Assembly: GCA_039026975.1 (NCBI GenBank)
Contig: JBCCLI010000168.1
Location: 1-12,912 of the forward strand
Direction: 5' to 3'
Length of the DNA: 12,912 nt
Source of the DNA: JBCBKZ01 sp039026975
Lineage (GTDB): Bacteria; Bacteroidota; Bacteroidia; J057
The notes under the pieces were generated by a model, which was given only the letters and a program-made list of their open reading frames with translations, was not told the DNA's origin and ran no database searches. Within the stretch, counting starts at the first letter, position 1, and every line of letters begins with the position of its first letter. The translations under genes were made by a program, and so were the position numbers. Below are positions 6,301 to 12,912 of the stretch, in pieces.

Positions 6301-9300
6301 ATGCTACGTAACTCATTCATCATCAGTCTACTGTTACTGTGTACACTCACTTTTTTCTCTTGCGAACAGAGACCCGTGAAGTTGTTGGTATTTTCTAAGA
6401 CTGCGGGCTTTAGGCATGCCTCTATCAAAGAAGGAAAGGAAGCCCTTCTTAAGATGGCTGCTGAGAGTAATTGGCAGATAGATACTACTGAAAACTCAGA
6501 AGTATTTACAGAAGATAATCTACAAAGCTACAGTACAGTTATCTTCCTGAATACTACGGGAGACGTACTCAACTTCGAACAGCAGGCAGCCTTTGAGAGA
6601 TACATACAAGCGGGAGGAGGTTTTGTAGGTATACATTCCGCCACTGATACTGAGTATGACTGGCCCTGGTATGGAGGGCTGGTGGGTGGATATTTTGATG
6701 GACACCCTGGAGACCCAAATGTGCGAGAAGGGAAAGCTACTGTTGTAGATACAGACCATCTTTCTACCCAGGGATTTGCTGAGGAGTGGATCAAAGTAGA
6801 TGAGTTCTACGACTTCAAGTCTATGAATCCAAGCATTAAGCTGCTTGTGACCATAGATAAAAACTCCTATGATTATGGGGAGAATACCCAGCACCCAGTA
6901 TCCTGGTATCATGATTACGAAGGTGGAAGATCTTTCTATACTAGTTTTGGGCACACCCCAGAAACCTTCTCAGAGGAGCAATACCTCAAGCACCTCAAAG
7001 GAGGGATAACTTATGCCATAGGGAAAAATAGCCTTAACTATGCTAGTGTTCGCTCTCTCCTGCCTCCTGATAAAACGCGGTTTGCTCAAAAGGTATTTGT
7101 GGAAGGGCTAAATGAACCTATGGAGCTGGATATCACAGAAGATAAAAAGCTGTACTTCATAGAGAGAAAGGGAGGATTCTATGTGTATGACACCCAGCGA
7201 GAAATCAAGAAAAAAATAGCAGATATGCCCGTCCATACTAAGTACGAGGACGGATTACTTGGACTAGCGCTGGACCCTAACTTCTCTACTAACGGCTGGG
7301 TCTACATGTTCTATTCTCCCGTAGGAGAAGAACCTGTCCAGCATGTATCCCGCTTTACTCTCTACACAAATGACAGCCTGGATTTTAACAGTGAAAAAGT
7401 TATTCTCAAGATCCCCGTACAGAGAGAGCAGTGCTGCCACTCTGCTGGCTCGCTGGAGTTTGGACCGGACGGAAATCTCTTTATTTCTACCGGAGATGAT
7501 ACCAGTCCATTCGATATTAATGAGCAGACGTATAATGCTAATGGATTTGCTCCCCTAAATGAGAAACCAGGATTTAGTCCTTGGGATGCCCAAAAATCTG
7601 CAGGTAATATGAATGACCTGAGAGGCGCTGTCCTAAGAATTACTCCTACATCTGATGGGAGCTACACTATTCCAGATGGTAACCTCTTCTCTAAAGATGG
7701 ATCTGAAGGAAAGCCAGAAATATATGTGAAGGGGTGTAGAAATCCGTTTAGAATTTCCATAGACTCCAGGAGAAAATGGGTGTATTGGGGAGACGTAGGC
7801 CCAGATGCGGGAGAAGATAATCCTAACAGAGGTCCACGTGGGCATGATGAGGTAAATCAGGCCAAGAAACCCGGATACTATGGATGGCCATACTTTATAG
7901 GGAATAATAAGCCTTACAAGCACTTTAATTATGCTTCCGGAGAGTCTTCAGAAGATTTCTATGATCCTGCTGGAGCCGTCAATAAATCACCCAATAATAC
8001 AGGTCCAGAGTTACTGCCACCTGCTCAACCAGCCTTTATTTGGTATCCATATGCAGAGTCAGAAGAATTTCCCATGCTGAAAAAAGGAGGAAGAAATGCC
8101 ATGGCTGGGCCAGTATACTACCATGACGACTATGAAGGGGAGAATAAACTCCCGGAATATTATGATGATAAGGTCATCGTCTATGACTGGATGAGAGGAT
8201 GGATGTTTGCAGTTAGCCTGGATAGTGAAGGAGATCTGGCCCAGATGGAGCCCTTCCTGGAACAGTTTGAATTCGCGAATCCTGTGGACATAGTCATGGG
8301 GCCTGAAGGAGCTATGTATGTCATGGAATATGGCACCAGCTGGTTTGAGAAGAATGCTGATGCGAGAATTTCCAGAATAGATTTTGCCAGGGGGAACAGG
8401 CTACCGGTGGCCAAGTTATCAGTAGATAAGCCAGTAGGAGGAGCGCCTATGAAAGTAACCCTTGACGCCAGTGCCTCCTATGACCTGGATTCGGAAGAAC
8501 AACTAAGGTATGAATGGACTATTAACGGAGAAAGCTTCACCACAGAGACACCTGAAGCTACTTATACCCTGAAACAGGATGGAACTTATCAGGCAGTAGT
8601 TAAGGTCATTGATAAAGAAGGCCAAAGCACAAATGCCAGCACGGACATACGAGTTGGTAATGAGCCTCCAGCTATCACGGTAGCATTTCCACAAAACAAA
8701 AGCTTTTACTGGCCTAATAGCGCCTTAGACTATGAAGTATCCGTCTCAGACAGGGAGGACGGCCCAGCTTCTGAAGGAATAGCGATTACCATGGATTACT
8801 TACCCATAGGAGAGGACCTGACCCTCATAGCGCAGGGCCACACCCAGACAGGGGCTATTCTCAATGGGAAAAGTCTTATATCAGAAAGCGACTGTAAAGC
8901 CTGCCATATGGAGAATGGAAAGTCTATAGGCCCCAGCTACTACCAAGTGGCAGATAGATATTCTGATGACTTACCTACTATTAAGACCATAGCGGGAAAG
9001 ATCATCAATGGGGGAAATGGAAACTGGGGAGAGCAGGCTATGGCCGCTCACCCACAAGTAACCCAGGAAGAGGCAGAAGCTATGGCTGAGTACATCCTGA
9101 AAATAGACCAAAAAGAGTTGATAGAAAGCCTACCTACCCAAGGAAGACTCAGACTGACAGACCATAGAAAGGATAACAGCGCCGGACAGTATTTCTTCAA
9201 GGTCAGCTACACAGATAAGGGATATGGAGATATAGAACCTCTCACCTCTAATACTGAAATCAGGCTACGACCTGCCAAGCTACAAGCTGAAAATTATGAT

Positions 9301-9681
9301 GATGCTTACGGGATGAGAAAAGTAAACTGGGGAGGAATTGGATCCATGAGAAGGGAGTTTAAGGATAATGATTCGTGGATTTCTTTCAAGAATATAGACC
9401 TGACAGGGGTTGAAAGCTTGGAAGCCTATATTAGAAGTGTGCCTACAGGTTACAAGCTAGTGGTAGCCAGCAGCTTGGAAGGAGATATTATTGGAGAAGT
9501 AGCCATACCTGAGGTAGAGAATAATGGTGTAAGTGTAAGCATCCCCATTACCAATAGACCTGAAAAAATGGGTACCCTCTATTTCATTTTCATATCTGAT
9601 GAGGATGTGGATGAAGAGAAGCGCCCATTACTTGACTGGATTTATTTCGAGAGAGGATTAGGAGAATTGGCTGCAAGGTAA
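6301..9681 (+). CDS. ThuA / PQQ sugar dehydrogenase / PKD / cytochrome c / CBM6-like fusion lipoprotein
   Basis: This 1126-residue protein begins with a lipoprotein signal (FFSC, Cys21). Domains in order: ThuA-like (about 26-240, with GFVGIHSATDTEYDW at 107-121); a soluble glucose/sorbosone-dehydrogenase-type PQQ propeller (about 262-700, with EDGLLGLALDPNF, H380-SAGSLEFGPDG, R480-N481-PF and the WGDVGPDAGED loop); PKD (about 702-788); a single-heme class I cytochrome c (about 850-935, C865-x-x-C868-H869, probable axial Met914); and a CBM6-like C terminus (about 990-1118, from KLQAENYDD to LLDWIYFE). H380 and R480-N481 align by motif with the catalytic His and PQQ-contacting Arg-Asn of soluble glucose dehydrogenase. 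Predicted role: oxidise a sugar at the cell surface or in the periplasm and pass electrons from PQQ to the attached heme. The substrate is unknown. It lies 50 bases after the DUF1080 gene. Confidence 0.9.
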   Translation: MLRNSFIISLLLLCTLTFFSCEQRPVKLLVFSKTAGFRHASIKEGKEALLKMAAESNWQIDTTENSEVFTEDNLQSYSTVIFLNTTGDVLNFEQQAAFERYIQAGGGFVGIHSATDTEYDWPWYGGLVGGYFDGHPGDPNVREGKATVVDTDHLSTQGFAEEWIKVDEFYDFKSMNPSIKLLVTIDKNSYDYGENTQHPVSWYHDYEGGRSFYTSFGHTPETFSEEQYLKHLKGGITYAIGKNSLNYASVRSLLPPDKTRFAQKVFVEGLNEPMELDITEDKKLYFIERKGGFYVYDTQREIKKKIADMPVHTKYEDGLLGLALDPNFSTNGWVYMFYSPVGEEPVQHVSRFTLYTNDSLDFNSEKVILKIPVQREQCCHSAGSLEFGPDGNLFISTGDDTSPFDINEQTYNANGFAPLNEKPGFSPWDAQKSAGNMNDLRGAVLRITPTSDGSYTIPDGNLFSKDGSEGKPEIYVKGCRNPFRISIDSRRKWVYWGDVGPDAGEDNPNRGPRGHDEVNQAKKPGYYGWPYFIGNNKPYKHFNYASGESSEDFYDPAGAVNKSPNNTGPELLPPAQPAFIWYPYAESEEFPMLKKGGRNAMAGPVYYHDDYEGENKLPEYYDDKVIVYDWMRGWMFAVSLDSEGDLAQMEPFLEQFEFANPVDIVMGPEGAMYVMEYGTSWFEKNADARISRIDFARGNRLPVAKLSVDKPVGGAPMKVTLDASASYDLDSEEQLRYEWTINGESFTTETPEATYTLKQDGTYQAVVKVIDKEGQSTNASTDIRVGNEPPAITVAFPQNKSFYWPNSALDYEVSVSDREDGPASEGIAITMDYLPIGEDLTLIAQGHTQTGAILNGKSLISESDCKACHMENGKSIGPSYYQVADRYSDDLPTIKTIAGKIINGGNGNWGEQAMAAHPQVTQEEAEAMAEYILKIDQKELIESLPTQGRLRLTDHRKDNSAGQYFFKVSYTDKGYGDIEPLTSNTEIRLRPAKLQAENYDDAYGMRKVNWGGIGSMRREFKDNDSWISFKNIDLTGVESLEAYIRSVPTGYKLVVASSLEGDIIGEVAIPEVENNGVSVSIPITNRPEKMGTLYFIFISDEDVDEEKRPLLDWIYFERGLGELAAR

Positions 9682-9862
9682 CATACGGTGCTACCCTATT
9701 TTTATGAGAGGCTATTTCTCCCAAACAGATATATGTGGAATGGGGCTTAGGGGCTATCAGACCCACGATTATTTGTAGGAGTCATCCTACTGAAAATTTA
9801 GCGTAAATGTTGAAAATGACCTGATTATAGGCTTTCTTCCAACATCAAAAATAGCGTGAGAT
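9682..9862. other. 181-base gap before the PepSY gene
   Basis: This gap contains a 6-bp perfect hairpin at 9775-9790 and no recognisable RNA gene. A 24-codon ATG frame at 9704 has no supporting features. No clear promoter pair was found, although a change of function from sugar oxidation to iron-type transport implies that one exists here. Confidence 0.4.
9775..9790. repeat. Small perfect hairpin upstream of the PepSY gene
   Basis: GTAGGA (9775-9780) and TCCTAC (9785-9790) form an exact 6-bp inverted repeat around GTCA. There is no following T-run, so it is a poor terminator for the fusion gene. It lies 72 bases upstream of the TTG start and could be an operator half-site pair or a weak structural element. 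Confidence 0.25.
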
Positions 9863-11200
9863 TTGGCAGAAAAGAAATCAAGTAAAAACAGCAAGTTACA
9901 AAAGAAGCTGTGGGCCATACATAGCTGGCTAGGGCTTTATTCGGGCGTAGTCATTGCTGTGTTAAGTTTGTCGGGTGTACTGGCACTGTACAAATTTGAT
10001 ATAGATCATGCCCTGAACTACAGCAAGTTTTATACAGAACCTAAAGGAGAGCGCATTGAGATAGGGCCAGTAATAGACAGCCTAAATCAGAAATATGGGG
10101 CTGAAAATTTAGCCACGATAGCAGTCCCAAGTACCCCTGAAAAAACCTGGCAAATTTCTTACTACATACGCGATGGGCTAAGTCTTAAAGCACCGGAAGT
10201 TTTTGTAGAGCCCTATACTGGGGAAATACTGGGTACACGTGATTATCAACACTCATTTGCTTATTTCATCAGGAATATTCATGTCCGTCTGTATGAAAGT
10301 CTCTTTGGAAGGCAGATAGTAGGATTAGCTGGCCTTGCTTTGCTCATTTCTACCATAACGGGCTTTTGGATTTATGGGAACTTCATGAAAAGGCAGTTCT
10401 TCGCCGCCATTAGGAAAAAGAATCTGCGGGTTCAAACGGCCGACTTTCATAAACTTATAGGCATTGCCACCCTGGCCTTCAACCTTATGATAGCCATTAC
10501 GGGTACCTGGCTGGGCTTACAGGCTTGGCTACAACCCGTGGTAATGGGGGATAGGCCGGGTTTCTATAAACCTGAGGAAAAGCCCCTCACTAAAGAAGAG
10601 GATTTACAAATGCCCTTTGATGTAGATCAGGCTATTAAGCGGACAAATGAGATCTTCCCGGAAATGATTGTTCACTTTGTATCACCCTCTAGGAATGGCA
10701 GTAGATCCTTGAGAGTAGCCGGAAATGTACCAGGACAGGTTTATGAACGATTTTCCTTTTCTGTTACCCTGGATAAGGAAGATCTCTCCCTGATACAGAA
10801 ATATGATATTAGGGAGGCCAGTATGGGCGAAAAGGTGTTTTTTGTCCAGGAGGCTTTTCACTTTGGAGATTTTGGAGGTGTCATAACTAAAATCCTCTAT
10901 TCACTATTTGGGCTAACTTCTGGCTTCCTGGCGCTAAGTGGCTTCGTGATGTACCTAAAACGCACAGAAGTGAAACGCAGTCGTAAACCCACCTTTATCG
11001 AGCTGAAACCTCTACTAGTTAGATGGAGCCTGGGGATCTTCGGCGTTTGTGCTTTGTTAGCTTTTTTACAGTTGAGTTTCGGGGTAGTAATCCCTGCTAT
11101 ATTGGTAGTTGTTTGTGTTTACGGAGCATTGCTCTTCCTGGTCGGGAGATACCTGTTTATATTCGCTAAGCAAAGGATCACTAACCTTAGAACTGCATGA
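9863..11200 (+). CDS. PepSY-associated TM protein, PiuB-like, probable ferric-siderophore reductase
   Basis: The 445-residue membrane protein starts at TTG: an in-frame TGA lies at 9857-9859 and no other start precedes the first membrane helix. Helices are at about 16-45, 148-172, 196-226 and 343-365, with two more at 388-405 and 409-435. Family hallmarks are H20 in IHSWLGLYSG, the FVEPYTGEILG PepSY-type strand pair (114-124), H140 in RNIHVRLY, H196 in DFHKLIG and H333 in AFHFGDFGG. These histidines on or near helices suit heme ligation. Relatives such as Pseudomonas FoxB release iron from siderophores by reduction at the inner membrane, so this role is likely by family. The convergent TonB-dependent receptor supports it. 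Its stop codon overlaps the start of the next gene, so the two are co-translated. Confidence 0.85.
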   Translation: MAEKKSSKNSKLQKKLWAIHSWLGLYSGVVIAVLSLSGVLALYKFDIDHALNYSKFYTEPKGERIEIGPVIDSLNQKYGAENLATIAVPSTPEKTWQISYYIRDGLSLKAPEVFVEPYTGEILGTRDYQHSFAYFIRNIHVRLYESLFGRQIVGLAGLALLISTITGFWIYGNFMKRQFFAAIRKKNLRVQTADFHKLIGIATLAFNLMIAITGTWLGLQAWLQPVVMGDRPGFYKPEEKPLTKEEDLQMPFDVDQAIKRTNEIFPEMIVHFVSPSRNGSRSLRVAGNVPGQVYERFSFSVTLDKEDLSLIQKYDIREASMGEKVFFVQEAFHFGDFGGVITKILYSLFGLTSGFLALSGFVMYLKRTEVKRSRKPTFIELKPLLVRWSLGIFGVCALLAFLQLSFGVVIPAILVVVCVYGALLFLVGRYLFIFAKQRITNLRTA

Positions 11201-11511
11201 TGGCGAAAGCAGAACCTAACAAGCTGAATGAGCATATTCTGCTGCCTATTCTGCTATTGATAGCCAATGTGACTATCATTGTGGCTTTTTATGCCCTAAA
11301 TGAATACTTCAAATTAACGGGAAACTTCTATGAGGGAGTAGCAGTCAGTCTGCCTGACGCTTCCTTACGGGAAACCTTCCTTACTGATGGCTTGCTTTAC
11401 CTCAGCATTGGGCTTCTTTCGCTCATACCCTCTATTATCTGGAAAAAAAGCTGGATTCTTTTACCGGCCATTGTGGCTAATATAGTCGCTTTGATTATCT
11501 TTTGGATGTGA
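11197..11511 (+). CDS. Small three-helix membrane protein coupled to the PepSY gene
   Basis: I do not recognise this 104-residue protein. It has a short polar N terminus (MMAKAEPNKLNEH) and three predicted membrane helices at about 14-37, 64-81 and 87-103, with WKK between the last two. The ATGA overlap with the PepSY stop (11197-11200), and a second ATG directly following at 11200, indicate translational coupling. Small membrane proteins of similar size accompany PiuB-type genes in other phyla, so an accessory subunit of the iron reductase is a reasonable inference. Nothing in the sequence shows a catalytic or metal-binding motif. The coding call rests on the overlap, length and coherent hydrophobic pattern. 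Confidence 0.75.
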   Translation: MMAKAEPNKLNEHILLPILLLIANVTIIVAFYALNEYFKLTGNFYEGVAVSLPDASLRETFLTDGLLYLSIGLLSLIPSIIWKKSWILLPAIVANIVALIIFWM

Positions 11512-11688
11512 GGAAGTGATCAATAAAACCTACCAAATAAGATCATTATTTCTTAGAAAGCTCAGTCTTCAAAACGGTATGGTCAGAGAAAAGTGTTTCT
11601 CCCCTTATTAAAGAAATCTTAGCATATAAAATTTCTCATAGCATCAGGACTAATCCTAACGCTATAAGAAATGATCATATCTACCTTC
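11512..11688. other. 177-base convergent intergenic region
   Basis: This AT-rich gap separates the + strand PepSY pair from the - strand receptor, so it must hold both transcript ends. It contains GAGAAA-AGTG-TTTCTC (11586-11601), a 6-bp stem without a T-run, and a 7-bp inverted repeat TACCTTC-CTA-GAAGGTA (11682-11698) centred on the receptor's stop codon. Neither is a standard intrinsic terminator. No small gene is supported. Confidence 0.4.
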
Positions 11689-12912
11689 CTAGAAGGTATA
11701 GTTCACGGTTGCTAGGAAGTTTCTTGGTGCACCTGGGAATACTCTTCCTGAATTCAACCCACCTATGAAATATCTCTCATCGAAGATATTATTCACTATT
11801 ACTGAGAAGCTGACTTTCTCCAGCTGATAATATAATGAGGCTTTTGCGGTAAAGTATTCAGGAAATACAATTATGGGATCAATGATATTAGGCGCAGTAT
11901 CTATGGTTTGACTTTGACTTACATACCTGGCACCTAAGCCAAAGCTAAAATTCTCGAAAAAACCATTTGCGATGGTATACTTACCCCATATCCCGGCCGT
12001 ATGCTGTGGATTATTACTTTCCAGACTTAAAGCAGCAATTTCAGATCTATCGTCTTCAATCTCTAAGTCATTGTAAGCATAGTTTACATTAAGAGAGAGC
12101 TGCGTACCAATCCTCCCGGTCATGTCAACTTCAACACCCCGGCTGGTCTCGTCTCCTAGCTGTATCATTTGAATCAAAGCACCATTTGAACTAGGATCCT
12201 CAGTTAACCTTCCTGTTTGGTTGATTATGTAAAAGGATAATTGAGCCAACAGGCGGTTATTAAATAATGAAGTCTTGGTACCAAACTCAAAAGACTCACT
12301 TTCTAGTGGCCCAAAAGTTTCATCTGGATCAATGGAGTTTACAGCACCAGGAACTACTTGTTGATTAAATGACTGAGAGTAACTGACAAATAGATTCACA
12401 GCGTCATTCAAGGCGTAAGTAGCCCCTACTCTTGGTAGAAATACTGTATTGTCAATTTGCTCAGATAAATCACCTGCTGAAGCTAGTAGGTTTTCCTGCT
12501 GCAGGTCCTCATATCGTAATCCCAATAATACTTTCAGCCTTTCACCCACACTAAGTAAATCTTGTATGTAGAATGCATTATAGCCATTCGATAAGCTGAA
12601 AGTAGAAGCTACAGGTGAAAACTCTACCAGTAACTGACTTAAGTCAGAAAAGACTTGTCTATCAGAAAAAACTAGATTGGGGACACCTTGGACTTCGCCA
12701 TTTGCTGAACGATTCGTACTACTTTGGAATGTATTAAAGTAATCATAGCCTAGCACAAATTCATGATTTACCTTACCTGTATTTGCTTTTGCGACTAAGT
12801 AAGCAGTCACAAAGTCAGAATCAACATTGGTAATTCTATCATTAACATTTCTGACTAATTCAGTTCCATCATCTGTAAAGCGATTAGAGCTTCTGGTTTC
12901 AATAAAGTTTTG
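11689..12912 (-). CDS. TonB-dependent siderophore-type receptor, C-terminal part (5' partial)
   Basis: On the minus strand the frame is open from base 12912 with no stop, so the gene continues beyond the right edge; the GTG at 12810 is internal. The 407 visible residues are beta-barrel strands and loops. Family-typical segments are LKVLLGLRYEDL, RVGATYALNDAVNLFVSYSQSF, the ESESFEFGTKTSLFNNRL segment, GDETSRGVEVDMTG, NPQHTAGIWGKYT, VNNIFDERYF and FPGAPRNFLATVNYTF. A C-terminal Phe, as here, is the usual signal for outer-membrane barrel assembly. The pattern fits FhuA-like TonB siderophore receptors better than SusC proteins. The plug domain and TonB box are out of view, so the ligand cannot be named. 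The convergent PepSY gene suggests ferric siderophore. Confidence 0.87.
   Translation of the reverse strand, partial: QNFIETRSSNRFTDDGTELVRNVNDRITNVDSDFVTAYLVAKANTGKVNHEFVLGYDYFNTFQSSTNRSANGEVQGVPNLVFSDRQVFSDLSQLLVEFSPVASTFSLSNGYNAFYIQDLLSVGERLKVLLGLRYEDLQQENLLASAGDLSEQIDNTVFLPRVGATYALNDAVNLFVSYSQSFNQQVVPGAVNSIDPDETFGPLESESFEFGTKTSLFNNRLLAQLSFYIINQTGRLTEDPSSNGALIQMIQLGDETSRGVEVDMTGRIGTQLSLNVNYAYNDLEIEDDRSEIAALSLESNNPQHTAGIWGKYTIANGFFENFSFGLGARYVSQSQTIDTAPNIIDPIIVFPEYFTAKASLYYQLEKVSFSVIVNNIFDERYFIGGLNSGRVFPGAPRNFLATVNYTF

Noticed and set aside
6520..6954. 144-codon and overlapping 88-codon minus-strand frames inside the ThuA domain region
   Set aside because: Both are antisense to conserved ThuA coding sequence and show no domain, signal or coherent membrane pattern.
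9704..9778. 24-codon ATG frame in the gap before the PepSY gene
   Set aside because: It is too short, with no signal sequence, coupling or family resemblance; chance frames of this size are common.
9811..9832. Possible Fur-box-like sequence (TGAAAATGACCTGATTATAG) upstream of the PepSY gene
   Set aside because: It matches the classical Fur consensus only in part and lacks good inverted symmetry, so I do not call it; the iron context alone is not enough.
12808..12810. GTG at 12810 as the start of the TonB-dependent receptor
   Set aside because: The minus-strand frame continues without a stop to base 12912, and a receptor starting here would lack signal peptide and plug.

Overview
The window looks like a chromosomal segment of a Bacteroidota bacterium, most likely of the Cytophagia type. 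Three things point there: a SprB-repeat surface protein ending in a 'gliding-motility-associated' type IX secretion (T9SS) sorting domain, lipoproteins and a fused PQQ-dehydrogenase of a kind common in that phylum, and start sites without strong Shine-Dalgarno sequences. Base composition is moderate and looks even by eye. I see no insertion sequence, tRNA, rRNA, CRISPR array or phage gene.

Layout. (1) 1-2829: the 3' part of a long + strand gene for a T9SS-exported adhesin. It has ten visible tandem SprB-type repeats, a PKD domain and a type B C-terminal sorting domain, and is followed by a convincing intrinsic terminator (2849-2882). The gene is open at the left edge. (2) 2912-3799: an extended short-chain NAD-dependent epimerase/dehydratase. 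(3) 3889-9681: a sugar-redox block on the + strand, made of a Tat-exported Gfo/Idh/MocA oxidoreductase, a DUF1080 lipoprotein (3-keto-disaccharide hydrolase family), and a 1126-residue lipoprotein joining ThuA, PQQ-type sugar dehydrogenase, PKD, cytochrome c and a CBM6-like domain. (4) 9863-11511: a PepSY-TM (PiuB-like) membrane protein starting at TTG, translationally coupled to a 104-residue three-helix membrane protein. (5) 11689-12912, - strand: the C-terminal 407 residues of a TonB-dependent siderophore-type receptor, open at the right edge and convergent with block 4.

How the genes may work together. Block 3 reads as a cell-envelope route for oxidative glycoside cleavage. A dehydrogenase would make a 3-keto sugar, the DUF1080 protein would cleave the keto-glycoside, and the large fusion protein would oxidise a sugar with PQQ and pass electrons to its own c-type heme. 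Substrate and reaction order are inference. Blocks 4 and 5 look like a ferric-siderophore uptake pair: an outer-membrane receptor and an inner-membrane reductase-like partner. The adhesin and the epimerase have no evident link to either module.

The families are individually known. The least described items are the multidomain electron-transfer fusion with a vicinal Cys-Cys beside its predicted catalytic histidine, the possible redox glycoside-cleavage unit as a whole, and the small coupled membrane protein.
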